DNA of 64,000 bases from Sphaerolaimus hirsutus (lineage: Eukaryota; Nematoda; Chromadorea; Monhysterida; Sphaerolaimidae): the NCBI GenBank assembly GCA_964036195.1, contig OZ038455.1:15331855-15395854 (forward strand), given 5' to 3'. The translations under genes and the position numbers were made by a program. A model generated the notes under the pieces. It searched no databases, was not told the DNA's origin, and saw only the letters and a list, made by a program, of their open reading frames with translations. Below are positions 1 to 10,755 of this stretch, piece by piece (within the stretch, counting starts at the first letter, position 1; every line of letters starts with the position of its first letter).

Positions 1-176
1 AGTATGTGCAGAATCCTACCATAATTTTATGAATAAAATCTTGTGATCAATTTCTTTATAATTTTTTCCATAGCAAGAACGAAATATTATGATGAAAAAA
101 CTGCATAATTTTTGGTTTGTTATTCAGATGTGTTATGGTAGTTTTCCATACTTAGAGTGATGTCCGCCGAGTAAAC
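1..176. repeat. Small TA-flanked MITE (MITE-S), cut by the window edge
   Basis: This is a short palindromic element whose right end reads TGTCCGCCGAGTA. Its interior (AATCCTACCATAA, then ACGAAATATTATGATGAAAA, then GTTATGGTAG) recurs at 8330-8515, 14513-14702, 17859-18024 and 61471-61664. Full copies are about 165-195 bp with TATACTCGGCGG-type termini. It has no coding capacity and its superfamily is not known to me. Confidence 0.75.
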
Positions 177-228
177 CTCAATTACCGTGGCACCATCTGT
201 GTGTGTAACTTATTCTGTGGCACCATCT

Positions 229-380
229 GGCGCCTGGCGCCATTATTTCGAATGGCGCCATGGCATCCTTTATGCTTGGCGCTATATTTCTCCTGTGTAA
301 ATTTGGCGCCTGGCGCCATTATTTCGAACGGCGCCATTGCATCCTTGGTGCTTGGCGCCATTTTTCTTTGGTGCAAATTT
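229..380. repeat. Two tandem 76-bp GGCGCC-rich units
   Basis: Units at 229-304 and 305-380 both begin GGCGCCTGGCGCCATTATTT and differ at a few positions. The GGCGCC words resemble the body of the hAT elements at 5549-7871 and 31539-32738, so this may be a remnant of that family. Open frames here on both strands are by-products of the repeat. Confidence 0.7.
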
Positions 381-1155
381 GGGTCCCAGCACCACTGCTT
401 TGGATTGCGTCAGAAATGGCGCCAAGATGCGAGGATGAGAGATTTTTTTTTTTATATACAAGTGCCGTATCTGATGAATGATATCATTCAGATAGTATTT
501 ACCTGAATACCTGAATGATACCACACACTCATTTCTAGCCAGTACTTATCTATGCCCTTAATTGTGGGGTGCTGCAGATGAGTAGCATGAGAAATTGATG
601 GTACCTATCAGGTTTAGATGCTGGTGGCTGGTGGCAAACACAAAGAACCCACAACAGTATGCATGCAATTTGCTTTGTTTGCCTGCCACTGCCATGAGTG
701 AACAAGCAGGTGAACACAATGATTCACCAGCACAGTGACACATGAAAATAACATTTGAAGACGGCTTTTTCAATTTTCTTTCTGTGTCATAATGTTGTAA
801 CTCACCCCCACCGACAATACTCTCATCTGTTTTTGGGAGGTTAGATAGTGACAATGCAAATTGCATAATGCAAACGCAAATTGCATACATACTCTTGTGG
901 GTTGTTTGTGTTTGCTGTCCACGTTGTCTTCATCTAAACCTGCTGCCATAAATACCCAGTGCTACTTCCCCCACCTGCTATTAATGTACACCCCCCAATT
1001 AAAAACATAGATGAGTAGCGAGTAGAAGTAGATAGGCGGCGGGTCTAGATGAGTAGTGGGTCTAGATGACTACCAGCACAGGGTCGGTCGACCCATTGCC
1101 CATAAGGATTGGTTATCGTTCAGAGAGGTTATTACACTTTGAAATTTTTCAGGAC
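381..1155. other. Stretch without recognisable gene
   Basis: I see no exon-like, RNA or delimited mobile feature here. The composition is moderately AT-rich and the short open frames have no family resemblance. Confidence 0.5.
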
Positions 1156-1262
1156 TACAACAACGGCAATGACAATGACGACAACAACAACAACAACCAA
1201 AGCAACAAAAACAACAAGAGAAACAACAAAAACAATAAAAACAACAACGACAGCAACAAGAA
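1156..1262 (+). repeat. AAC/CAA-rich microsatellite
   Basis: This is a degenerate run of AAC and CAA trinucleotides with interspersed GACAATGAC. It opens a spurious asparagine-rich frame. Confidence 0.85.
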
Positions 1263-1330
1263 CACCGCCTCAGAAGGAGAATCTTTGATAACTTTTTTCT
1301 ACCTCAACCATTCGGAGTGGGTGTACTCCA

Positions 1331-1427
1331 TAGTTGTTAAAACGTGTTTACTTTTACTCAATAGATATGTATCCTCGAGTACAGAGTAAATACATTTATG
1401 TTTCCCTCGAAAAAGTTCCTGTACTTG
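1331..1427. repeat. Fragment of the CAGAGTTGTTAAAA hAT family (hAT-c)
   Basis: It starts at TAGTTGTTAAAACG and contains the family words TTTACTTTTACTC and GAGTACAGAGTAAATAC. The same family is delimited at 44211-44955. Only one end is visible here. Confidence 0.55.
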
Positions 1428-1558
1428 CTTTTACATAAATATAATCTTTGAAAATATTCGATCACAGAAAACGTATTTCTGATATAGGTCTATAGGCTTC
1501 TTTTTCGAGGCATGGAAAGCAGAAAGGGGTGAAAATGCTAAAAATAGCCAAAATTGGG

Positions 1559-1975
1559 TACCGTATTTCCTTGAATAACCTCCACCTCCAATTGACCCCC
1601 TCGAAATAGCCCCAGGTCTGAGGCACCTGAGGAAATCATAAACTTCCCCCGCAAAATACTCAACCCAAATTGAGTATAAAGGGAAAACAAATGACAAACC
1701 GCAGTTTGTGATAAATACATTGGAACAAGAACGCATGTTTAAAACGATGAATGAGTTGTATTAGGAACCTTTTACAGCCATTATATACTTATATACCTGG
1801 TATGTAAATAGACACCTATAAATAGCTGTTATTATTGAATTTTGCTACATCTGAGTGTGTGGAATTTCAAAAAATTCCTGGCGAAAAATACCCCCCCCCC
1901 CTCTCGAATAAGCTCCCCTCGAATTAACCTCTCAAAATTTGCTGGCAAAATGATTCAACCCCCTGGATGTTTTCC
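1559..1975. mobile_element. MITE-1 copy, degraded right end
   Basis: The left end TACCGTATTTCCTTGAATA matches the family terminus. The middle has the family core (TTGAGTATAAAGGG, ACAAACCGCAGTTTGTGAT, then TTCCTGGCGAAAAATA). The right terminus has decayed near CCCCCTGGATG. Confidence 0.7.
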
Positions 1976-2226
1976 AATGAAACATAGTATCATCTATCGC
2001 CAAAAAGCTGAAAACAGGTGAACATGAAGGTGAAAATAAGTGATCTTGACTCTTGAGTGACAATTTGTGCAAAATTTCTAAAAATTATTCATTTAAACGT
2101 TTCTTGGGGAAAAAGTATTTTACTCATGTTTACAAGTAAAAAAATATGTTTATGTTTTCTGTTTGAATATAAATACTTTTCATTTACTTTAGCTTCCAAA
2201 TGTTTTTACATTTTCTTTGCTGCCCT

Positions 2227-4056
2227 TAGCATTCAAAAAATAACCCATGATTTATATTTTCGAAAATCACAATAAATATAAATAACCCGTGATATATATA
2301 TATATTTATATTTTTTCCAAATTCTGAGTGATATATTTATACATATTTTTTTAATTTGAAAAAAAATCACTGAGAAAATCACTCATACTTGATACATTGT
2401 GGTGCAATGATTGCGCTTTATGACTAAAACATGCAATCTGTGCAAGAGAAATTTGCAGGGATTTTCTCCAGAAAATCTCTCTGTTCATGTAGAGCATTAT
2501 TGGGTTAAAATTGTATTTGAAGCAGGTATTTATTGTTAGCCTACACACACTAGTTTTCACCCTGACTTTTTTGAAAACTGAAATGGCCAAAAATGGTGAC
2601 ATGTTTCCATCAAGTTTTCCACTACTGAATGCTATATACCATATTTCCTCGAAATACCTCCTGTTGAGAAATACCCCCCTCAAAATGGGCACTATGAACT
2701 TATAAACCCCCCCCCCCTGTTGCAAAATACGCCCTTAAAATGGGCACTATGAACTTATAACCCCCGCCCTCTTTTAATACCCCACCCTAATTCTGAATAG
2801 CAAACATAATGCAGTTTGTGATCCGTGAAACGCAGAATGTTAAAAACAATGATTGTGTGATGTTAGAACTGGTTATATACTGTTTACATACATAGATAAG
2901 TCCATAGAGTGTTATAAATGGCGGTTTTTGTTGCTTTTTTTATGTTTGTGTACATTTCAAACAACAAGTTAGTAATGGGATTTGAAAAAGTTCTGGCAAA
3001 ATGATAAACCCCCCGCCCTCGAAATACCCCTCTCATTTGACCCCCCTCAAAATTTCCACTCTAAAAAATAAACCCCCCAGGGGGTGATTCGAGGAAATAC
3101 AGTATGTTCAGTTTTCACATATTGCATGAATTTTGGTGGGATGGTGTTGGCAAATCACTAGTTTTATCACAACTCAAACTCAAATGATGGCAAATGGTGA
3201 CATCACTATCAATTAGTTTTCATTTTGTATGTGACAAAAATGTAAACTGTTTTAGCAACTTTTTATTTATGTCATCCTGCTATGTATTCTATGGTTATGT
3301 TTTAGGTATAAAGCATCTCTCTATCTTTTAACATACTTTTCTGAAATAAAACATGACTTTAAATCAAAAAAATTCCAGGTTGATGTGATCAAAAATTTTC
3401 TACAGTGATTGCAAGCTCAGTTTACCATTTTTGAAAACTGATGATGCTTGGTGACATGCAACAATGTTGGCTGTTGTCAAATATTGAGAACAACTGTGGA
3501 AAACTGTCACAATGGTGTCACCAGAGCCACTAGTGTCATCACAATGTTGCCAAAATGTAGCCATGTGCCCAAAAATGAGTTTTCACAGCACATCACCAAT
3601 GAAAAAGTGCTGAGCATGAGCACCTATTTAGTCAACGTCCATTGCCACAACCAGGCGCTATAGGTTGAGAGCTAAATATGTGCAGTGCAAAATATTTTTG
3701 AACTTTTCATTGAGGTTGAACTGAAGGTTGAATTTTTCTGTGATATTTGCTTGGTGTTTTCACTTGTAAGATACTGTATAAATGAATACTGCTTGTGGAA
3801 TGATTATAAATGGACTGTGGTATCTTAGAGTAAATTTTTTGTGCTTGCAAATGGTAAATAAGGCCCAGAATATTGCTTAAAATTGAAATAAAGCGCAAGT
3901 GATTTTTTGAGATTTTTTTTGAGCTGAGAGTTATTTTTTCAGTAATTTAATTATATTTTCTGGAGACCTAGAGTGATTTACATATATGTTTTTTCCAATA
4001 TTGGAGTGATATATTTATATATATTTTCCAAAAAAATGTGATTTTTTTGAATGCTA
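2227..4056. mobile_element. hAT-type non-autonomous element, TSD GCTGCCCT
   Basis: The ends are TAGCATTCAAAAAA and TTTTTTTGAATGCTA, an inverted pair. A perfect 8-bp target duplication, GCTGCCCT, lies at 2219-2226 and 4057-4064. An 8-bp TSD with a TAG-type terminus is diagnostic of the hAT superfamily. The subterminal body reiterates words of the type GAGTGATATATTTATA. A MITE-1 copy is nested at 2637-3104. No transposase is visible. Confidence 0.85.
2637..3104. mobile_element. MITE-1 copy nested in hAT element
   Basis: Inverted termini TACCATATTTCCTCGAAATA and TTCGAGGAAATACAGTA enclose the family core, with runs of the word CTCGAAATACCCC. TA lies on both sides. Confidence 0.8.
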
Positions 4057-4128
4057 GCTGCCCTGCCCTTTAATGTAACAAAACGTAACGGTATTTTGAA
4101 AAAACATAAACATAGGTGTGATGATAAA

Positions 4129-4528
4129 TACCGTATTACCTTAAAATACCCGCAGTGAGTTTATTTTGCAGTGTGGAAATTTTGAGGGGGTATTTCGAGG
4201 GGCTTATTCTTGGGTGCTGTTATTTTCATTTCATGAAATTTTCATTTTCAATTTTCGAGAAATTAACATGAAATGTCATAGTAATTGATAAGGTATTTGC
4301 ATACCCAAAACGTAATAAATGTGACCAAATAGGATTTGTTTTCGGACATATTCTTGATCCTTACACAGACAAATATAAATATGTATAGCCGCGATGTGAA
4401 TTCGCAACAACATTGCATACATGATGTACCTTATTCGAGATTGGGGGTATTTCGAGGGGGGTATTTTTCCCTCAGCTCGCTCAGACATAGGGGGTAATTC
4501 AAGTGGGGTATTTTGAGGAAATACGATA
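4129..4528. mobile_element. MITE-1 copy (variant core)
   Basis: It runs from TACCGTATTACCTTAAAATA to TTTTGAGGAAATACGATA. The core (CATACCCAAAACGTAAT, GACCAAATAGGATTTG) is shared with the copy at 32071-32412 and differs from the common core, so at least two internal sequences travel under the same ends. Confidence 0.75.
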
Positions 4529-4535
4529 ACCGGAA

Positions 4536-4985
4536 TACCGTATTACCTCGAAATACCCCCAGGGGGTTTATTATTTCGCCAGCAAAATTTGAGGGGGGAT
4601 AATTCGAGGGGAGGGTTTATTCGAGGGGGGGGGGTCCATTATTTCGCCAGAAATTTTCGGAAATTCCCCATACGCATAGGTAAAAAAATCGAACAATCAC
4701 ATAGATTTATATGTGTTTATAGGCATATATTACTGTATATACACAAAAACCCTTCCCTAACGTCACTTAATCATTGTGTTCGTCACTTAATCGTCACTTT
4801 TTACGTGTATCTGCATAGTGCAGATCACAAACTGCGGTATTTGTCATGTACGTTCACGTTACACTCAATTTTAGGGGGGTATTTCGAGGGGGGGGGGGTT
4901 TATTATTTCCTCAGCCGAAATTTAGGGGGGGTATTTCGAGGGGGGGGTTAATTCAATGGGGGGGATAATTCGAGGTAATACGGTA
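4536..4985. mobile_element. MITE-1 copy
   Basis: It runs from TACCGTATTACCTCGAAATA to TAATTCGAGGTAATACGGTA. It lies only a few bases from the preceding copy. It is close in sequence to the copy at 29891-30321. Confidence 0.85.
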
Positions 4986-5540
4986 CATGGTTATATTCGG
5001 AAAACATAATTGTTTTCACAACTCTACAATCGGTTTTGCTTACCTCATTGCATTCTATTCAATGCTTGCAACCCAAAAAAACTTGCAGAAAATCTTTCAG
5101 CAGAAGGAATGCATTCAGCTATCTGTGCATTTAATTTTAGTACGTTTACACACAGTAATAGCAGTTAATTAACAGACAAATCTAATTAATAATTTTTGTC
5201 AGTTTTCACTATGATATTTGTAATGTTTGCCTTTGTTTACTGTCACCAACGTCCAACAGTGTCACCAAAAATTGGACAAATTTAAAAATAAAATACATTT
5301 TTGCAAATTTTTTTCAAATGTTGTGGCGTGTGACCCACCACTAAATAAAGAAAAAGATTCAGTATATAAAGGAGGAGATGTGCCCACAACCCCAAAACAC
5401 AGTTGGGAGGGCAGGGGCCAGTGCCGCAAGTCGATAGGTAACTCTTGACTTGACTTTGCACATGACTTTTAACTGAATTCTTGACTTTGTCAGTTCCGCA
5501 AGTGACGAAGTCACGAATGAAGTGAAAAGTTGAGAGCAAA
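4986..5540. other. Stretch without recognisable gene
   Basis: AT-rich DNA that ends in the target sequence of the next hAT insertion. No coding or RNA signal is recognised. Confidence 0.5.
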
Positions 5541-5548
5541 GTCAAGAG

Positions 5549-7871
5549 TAGTGATGGAAAAGCGCCATGGCGCTGGCGCCTGGCGCTAGCGCCAAAGCAA
5601 AAAAGCGCCATGGCGCTTTTGGCGCTTGGCGCTAAAATGCTCTGGCGCCATTGGCGCCGGGATCTGAGAAAGCGCCATGGCGCTTTTGGCGCTTGGCGCC
5701 ATTTTCTTGTGGCGCTATTGGCGCCTGGCGCCAGCATGTTTAATGGCGCCAAAAAAGCGCCAACAATAATTATAAAACTTTTTATAATACAGATAAATCG
5801 ACACTCTATTGATCGATTACTTAAGAGATGCTTACATTTCGATAATGAGAAAACGTTTTTTGTTTCCTCAAAAATGTACCCGGTTACACATTTATCAACT
5901 TCCAAATGTTGATAACGGCAACAAGAATTTAAGAAAATATCATTTTATGTTGCTTCCAAATGCGCTGCCAACAATGCATGCTCAATTGATTTGCGCGCTG
6001 TCTAAATATTGGAACGTTTATAATGCTTAATAAAGTGTAATTTTTTGTATAAGCTTATAAAGCCCCTGCTTTCGACGTCATTATGTTTATTCTACCACTG
6101 ACCTATCCACAACAGGCATTTTGACTGGGACCAGATAGCATCCAGAAAGAAGTCCAGTAAACAAGTGCACATACAGACTTCTTGAGCCTGATAAAATTTT
6201 TGTTCCAAGCCCCTGTGAAATTTGCATTTGATTTCTGTGTACACCCTAAAATCTTAAAGTGTTACCTATGTTGTTCAAAATTGCTCAACATTTAGTCACA
6301 ATTCCATCTTTTTATCCCCTTGAAATAAATACACCCAGGTCTGAGTGAGCTGGGAAATTTACCCTAACGTAACGCAGTCAAACAATGACTGAGTTACGTT
6401 AGGACAGGTCTTATAAAATAGTATAAACACCTTCCCGGTCACGTCCGGCAGCCACTTTTTGATTTTACTTCTTATATCCTATCCCCAGTTCTAGGGCGCC
6501 CCCGAGGCTGAAACTTGGGGGAGATATTGTCGCAACCCCCCTCTACGTCGCATGAATTGGGGGGGTCGCGGCGACCCCTCTCAGGGGGGTCGCCCTAACT
6601 GCAATTATTTTTGTGGCTTTTTTGGTGTCCCACAGCCGGTCCGGCACCCGCTGATTTCTGAGCTGTGGGAGGGGTATAAATCTAAAATTTTGGGGATGTG
6701 TTACCAACACCACTCTACTACTATACACTATTCAATAATGTGAGATTAATGTGAAAAATTTCTCAAAAATTCGCTTATTACCTAAAAAACACCACTCCCC
6801 AATAGATGGATGACAAAAAATTTACTTTTTGGAACTTTTTTATTAGACACTTGAAGAGCTGGTTTACGATACTTTAGAGGGAAGGGTTTAATTTATCAAG
6901 TTATGTAAAGAACCATACCTCTAAAATGCCTGCATTGCAAAATTTACTTAGGGCGAATTTTATTACATCATAATGACATCATCGCAGGAACAAAAATTTA
7001 CAAAATTTACACTTTGAAATTCCCCCCAAGTAAATTTTGCAATGCAGGCATTTTAGAGGTATGGTTCTTTACATAACTTGAAAGATCAAACCATTCCTTT
7101 TAAAGCATTGTAAACCAGCTCTTCAAGTGTCTAATAAAAAAGTTCCAAAAAGTGAATTTTTTTGTCATCCATCTATTGGGGAGTGGTGTTTTTTAGAGAA
7201 GAAGCGAATTTTTGAGAAATTTTTCACAATAATCTCACATTATTGAATAGTGTATAGTAGGGGAGTGGTGTTAGTAACACATCCCCAAAATTTTAGATTT
7301 ATACCCCTCCCACAGCTCAGTAAACAGCGGGTGCCGGACCTGCTGTGGGACACCAAAAAGCCACAAAAAATTTGCACTTAGGGCGACCCACCCTGACAGG
7401 GGTCGCCGCGACCCCCCCCCCAATTCATGCAAAGTAGAGGGGGGTTGCGCCAATATCTACCCCAAGTTTCAGCCTCGGGGGCGCCGTAGAACTGGTGATA
7501 GGATATAAGAACTAAAATAAAAAAATGGCTGCCGGACGTGACCGGGAAGGTGTTTATGTATATTTTGTCGCTTATAATTACGTTTCTGTTGTCATAGCAT
7601 CTTTCTACGTCTGAATCAGGGGTCTGCAGGACTTTGATCTTCTCGAGGGTTGGGTCGATAGCAAATCACACCTCTCCAGGCATAATTAGGTGAAAAATCT
7701 GTTTGGGCCACCGGGCTGCATAATATTTACAAAAGGCGTTTTGACTTTGGCGCCATTGGCGCTTGCCGCCATAATCTCCTGGCGCCATTGGCGCTTGGCG
7801 CCGTGTTCCCGAAAAGCGCCATGGCGCTTTTGGCGCTTGGCGCTAAAAGCCTGGCGCTTTTTCCATCACTA
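5549..7871. mobile_element. hAT-type GCGCC element, TSD GTCAAGAG
   Basis: The termini TAGTGATGGAAAAGCGCC and GGCGCTTTTTCCATCACTA are inverted repeats flanked by a perfect 8-bp duplication GTCAAGAG (5541-5548, 7872-7879). Both subterminal zones (about 5560-5765 and 7745-7865) are filled with overlapping AGCGCCATGGCGCTTTTGGC words. The centre holds AT-rich sequence and the fold-back element at 6423-7557. A second member sits in intron 1 of the second cuticlin gene (31539-32738). No intact transposase was recognised. Confidence 0.88.
6423..7557. mobile_element. Fold-back element A (long inverted repeat), nested
   Basis: The two halves are inverted copies almost from end to end: AACACCTTCCCGGTCACG on the left pairs with CGTGACCGGGAAGGTGTT on the right. 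The subterminal landmarks GAGGCTGAAACTTGGGG and GGTCGCGGCGACCCC appear in both arms. TA lies just outside AACACC on the left and GGTGTT on the right. Each arm consists of modules of about 200 bp, also seen at 28404-29868 and 54770-59443. Confidence 0.8.
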
Positions 7872-7879
7872 GTCAAGAG

Positions 7880-8329
7880 TAAAGCACTTGTCAACTTGCG
7901 GGACTGGCACTGCCCTTCTTTTAGAATAAATATCGTCAATACATTGTTTCATTCCAAAAGTGCATGCATGATCCTGAAGAGCTGACGGGAATACCCATAC
8001 ACATAAAAGTAATAAAAAAATTTGTTTGTGAAATTGCAAACAATACCCATTTATGTATTTGTCATGTTGTTTCTATTCATAAAGTCATTGAATTGGTATG
8101 TTGCATCAATCTGATGCAATCAAACCCTCAAAATCTTACACAGTTACAGATCGGTCTCGGTCACTCCTTTTGTAATCACAGGTTCGTTCCGTAACAAACA
8201 CCAACAAAAATGATTTTTTTTACTCAATTGCCCATCTAATACAAAGCGAAGGCTTATCATAAGTTTGACAAAAATAAATCAAATTGTTCTTCGACCGAAT
8301 GTTCTTTGCACAAGTGAAATTGATGTAGC
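7880..8329. other. Stretch without recognisable gene
   Basis: Sequence resuming after the hAT insertion. I recognise no exon, RNA gene or repeat boundary. Confidence 0.45.
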
Positions 8330-8515
8330 TATACTCGGCGGAACGCAAAGTATGCGCAGAATCCTACGATAATATAATGAATGAAATATTCTGATAAATT
8401 CCATAATTAATTATTCCATAGAAAAACGAAATTATATGATGAAAAGACTGTATAATTATTAGTTCATTATTCAGATGGGTTATGGTAAGTTTCCATACTA
8501 TGTCCGCCGAGCATA
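8330..8515. mobile_element. MITE-S copy
   Basis: TATACTCGGCGG at the left and CCGCCGAGCATA at the right form the inverted ends. The core AATCCTACGATAATATAATG and GGGTTATGGTAAG matches the other four copies. Confidence 0.8.
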
Positions 8516-8843
8516 CGCAGCACGCGTTATACACGTACATATTTACTTAAACCCTATATAATTGTCAACGTTGATGACAATCTTTGGAGAATACTTCCTG
8601 TGTTTGTAGTATTCAAAAATGTGCGTTTGTGTTTTTGCGTTTTCTTCTTCTAAAAACCTCGATATACGCTGTTTTTGTTTCTTTTTTGTCAGCAAACTGT
8701 TGGGATTTTTCGGTCCTGATATTCGTGTCCTATTATTAGTGTTGATGTTGATATTTATTTCAAGTATTGGTTGATAAACAAACATTTGATTGAACAGGAT
8801 TGTACACACTGAATAACCTTTGTGAAAAACGCAAGAAGCTTGC

Positions 8844-10078
8844 ACAGCTGTTAAAAGGTATTTACGTTCACTCGATAAATACGTGTACTCGGGTACTGCC
8901 TAAATACGTTTACTCACTTACTCGTGTACTTTTTGAAAGTACGTGAGTACAGAAAACGTAACTATCTCAGGTAGCCTTTTTCAAGTGATAATGGGAAAAA
9001 GATAGCAAAAACCTCAAATTAGGGGAAATTATCAAAAATAGCTAACAAAATCGGCAAATTAACACATAAACAAGTGAATTTAAGGGTGATAACGTTTGGA
9101 AAATAGTGGTTTTGAGCACATATTGGGGCAAAATTTCTCAAAAATACACACTTTAACATTCTCTGGGAACAAAAGTAATATAGTCACGTTCAGGGTTGGC
9201 AAAATCCCAGAAAAAAAATAAAAATAAAATAGAAAATTGGAGAATAAAATAAAATAAAATAAAATGGAAAATTTATAAAATAAAAATACAATTTTACTAA
9301 AATTCAAATTTTAGTAAATTTTTACAAAAACTTGAGTGTCTGCAAAATTCTATCAAAGGTTTTCTATCATGTTGCTTAAGATTATAGCTGCCAATTTGAA
9401 GAACTGGTGCATTATTGTTGTTTTCATTGTTGCGATTGAAAAATATTTTTGCTCAAAGTTGCAAATTTTCACTGCAAATTTTCAAATTTTGCCCATTTTC
9501 TTTGCTCCATATCTTGAAAAAGCCTATGTACTGAACCCTGCAAACCCTCCCCGCCCCCCAAAATACAAATCGCAAACATACAAATTTTTTGCTATCTTCC
9601 CTCAGGAGGAGCAATTAGCTACACATCTATCAGGCCCCTGTGACGGTCATCCCCTGTTAGCTACATACCTATGTCGCAACCCGTGTCAGGTCTACCTACA
9701 TTAAAAAATTTTGTATTCATCTTCATGCTTCTAGTGTGCACGTTGTTTTATGGCCTTGCAACCAAGATACCGATTTTTTGTAAAATTTTTGTAAAATATT
9801 TGTAAAAGTTTTGTAAAATGGTTTCATTTTATTTTATAAATGACATTCAGAATAAAATAAAATATAAAAAAATGAAACATGAATAAAATAAAATACAATT
9901 TTAATAAAAATAAAATACAATTTTAGTAAAAATTTTTTTACTAAAACCAACCATGCACGTTTACCCATAAGTAAAAGTAACAAAATACTTTACGTTTTCT
10001 GTACTCAGCGGTGAGTAAAAATAAATACTTGACAGTTATGTTTACTTTCAAAAATGTTCAGTACTTTTAACAACTCTG
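8844..10078. mobile_element. hAT-c family element with nested AAAATA hAT
   Basis: The left end CAGCTGTTAAAAGG and the right end CTTTTAACAACTCTG are inverted family termini. The body repeats TACTCGTGTACT and TACGTTTACTC words. A clear TSD is not visible here (AGCTTGCA against GAAACTTC), but the family shows 8-bp TSDs at 44211-44955. Confidence 0.65.
9191..9953. mobile_element. hAT-type element with AAAATAAAAT body
   Basis: The ends are CAGGGTTGGCAAAATCC and TTTACTAAAACCAACCA. The flanks GTCACGTT (left) and TGCACGTT (right) form an imperfect 8-bp duplication. Both subterminal zones are reiterations of AAAATAAAATA. It is nested in the preceding element, at nearly the same internal position where a different hAT sits in the second cuticlin gene. 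Confidence 0.6.
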
Positions 10079-10555
10079 GAAACTTCAGTTGTGTTTCGCG
10101 TTTTCACATTTTCCAAACATGAAATAATCTGAATTTTGAATTTTCCGGAATTTTCTATTTTCTGTGTGTTTCTACTCAAAATTAAACGCACGAACTCACA
10201 ATTATGTGTTTCAAAAAATGTATTTTGTTATCATTTCTTGTCGAGCATCAACGCATAATGAAGAATCAATCATTGGAAAAAATAAAACGTTTGCATCGGT
10301 GTCGAATTTTCATCAAAATGGTAGCTTGAGATTGCTGTTGTAGCTACCGAGTTTGAAATATATTACGTGGTGCCGATTCTGCTACATCATATTCTATAAA
10401 AGACAAGAAAATTGTTAAGTGATATGCAACTGACGAATAAATTTTTCATTGAACTTCTTCATGAAAATACTTGCAAATTGACTACTTTTTTCCTCACATA
10501 CAACTCATCCAGTTTTCATTGTAAATTTTCCGCCGGCTGCTGCAACTTACCGACA
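10079..10555. other. Upstream flank of first cuticlin gene
   Basis: AT-rich sequence unique within the window. It precedes the conserved promoter block, which begins near TTGGTAATGCGGGCAATTAG. No feature is recognised in it. Confidence 0.5.
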
Positions 10556-10671
10556 TAATTCGGTTGGTAATGCGGGCAATTAGCTCGCCGCGTCGATCGC
10601 GAATGTGGAAATTACGCTAAAAATCAACGCCGGAAGCAATCGCCGTCCGAAAAACGCTAATCAACTGCGAA

Positions 10672-10679
10672 TATAAATA
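10672..10679 (+). promoter_or_regulatory. TATA box, first cuticlin gene
   Basis: TATAAATA lies 77 bp before the ATG. The surrounding block, about 190 bp from GGTAATGCGGGCAATTAG to the ATG, is nearly identical in front of the other two complete copies, which supports a functional core promoter. The likely start of transcription is about 25-30 bp downstream. Confidence 0.8.
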
Positions 10680-10755
10680 GCCGCCCGCCGCGTTTCCCAA
10701 CATCACTTCGCTTGCTTTCTACCCCCATCTACTTTTATCAAGAGTTTCCGCCAGC

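Noticed and set aside
4129-4985. Adjacent inverted repeats taken at first for a CRISPR-like or regulatory array
   Set aside because: They are two separate MITE-1 copies, each with its own inverted ends; the organism is a eukaryote and the repeats have no uniform spacers.
5809-6030. Open frame within the GCGCC hAT as a transposase remnant
   Set aside because: No hAT catalytic or dimerisation motif could be seen; too short to call.
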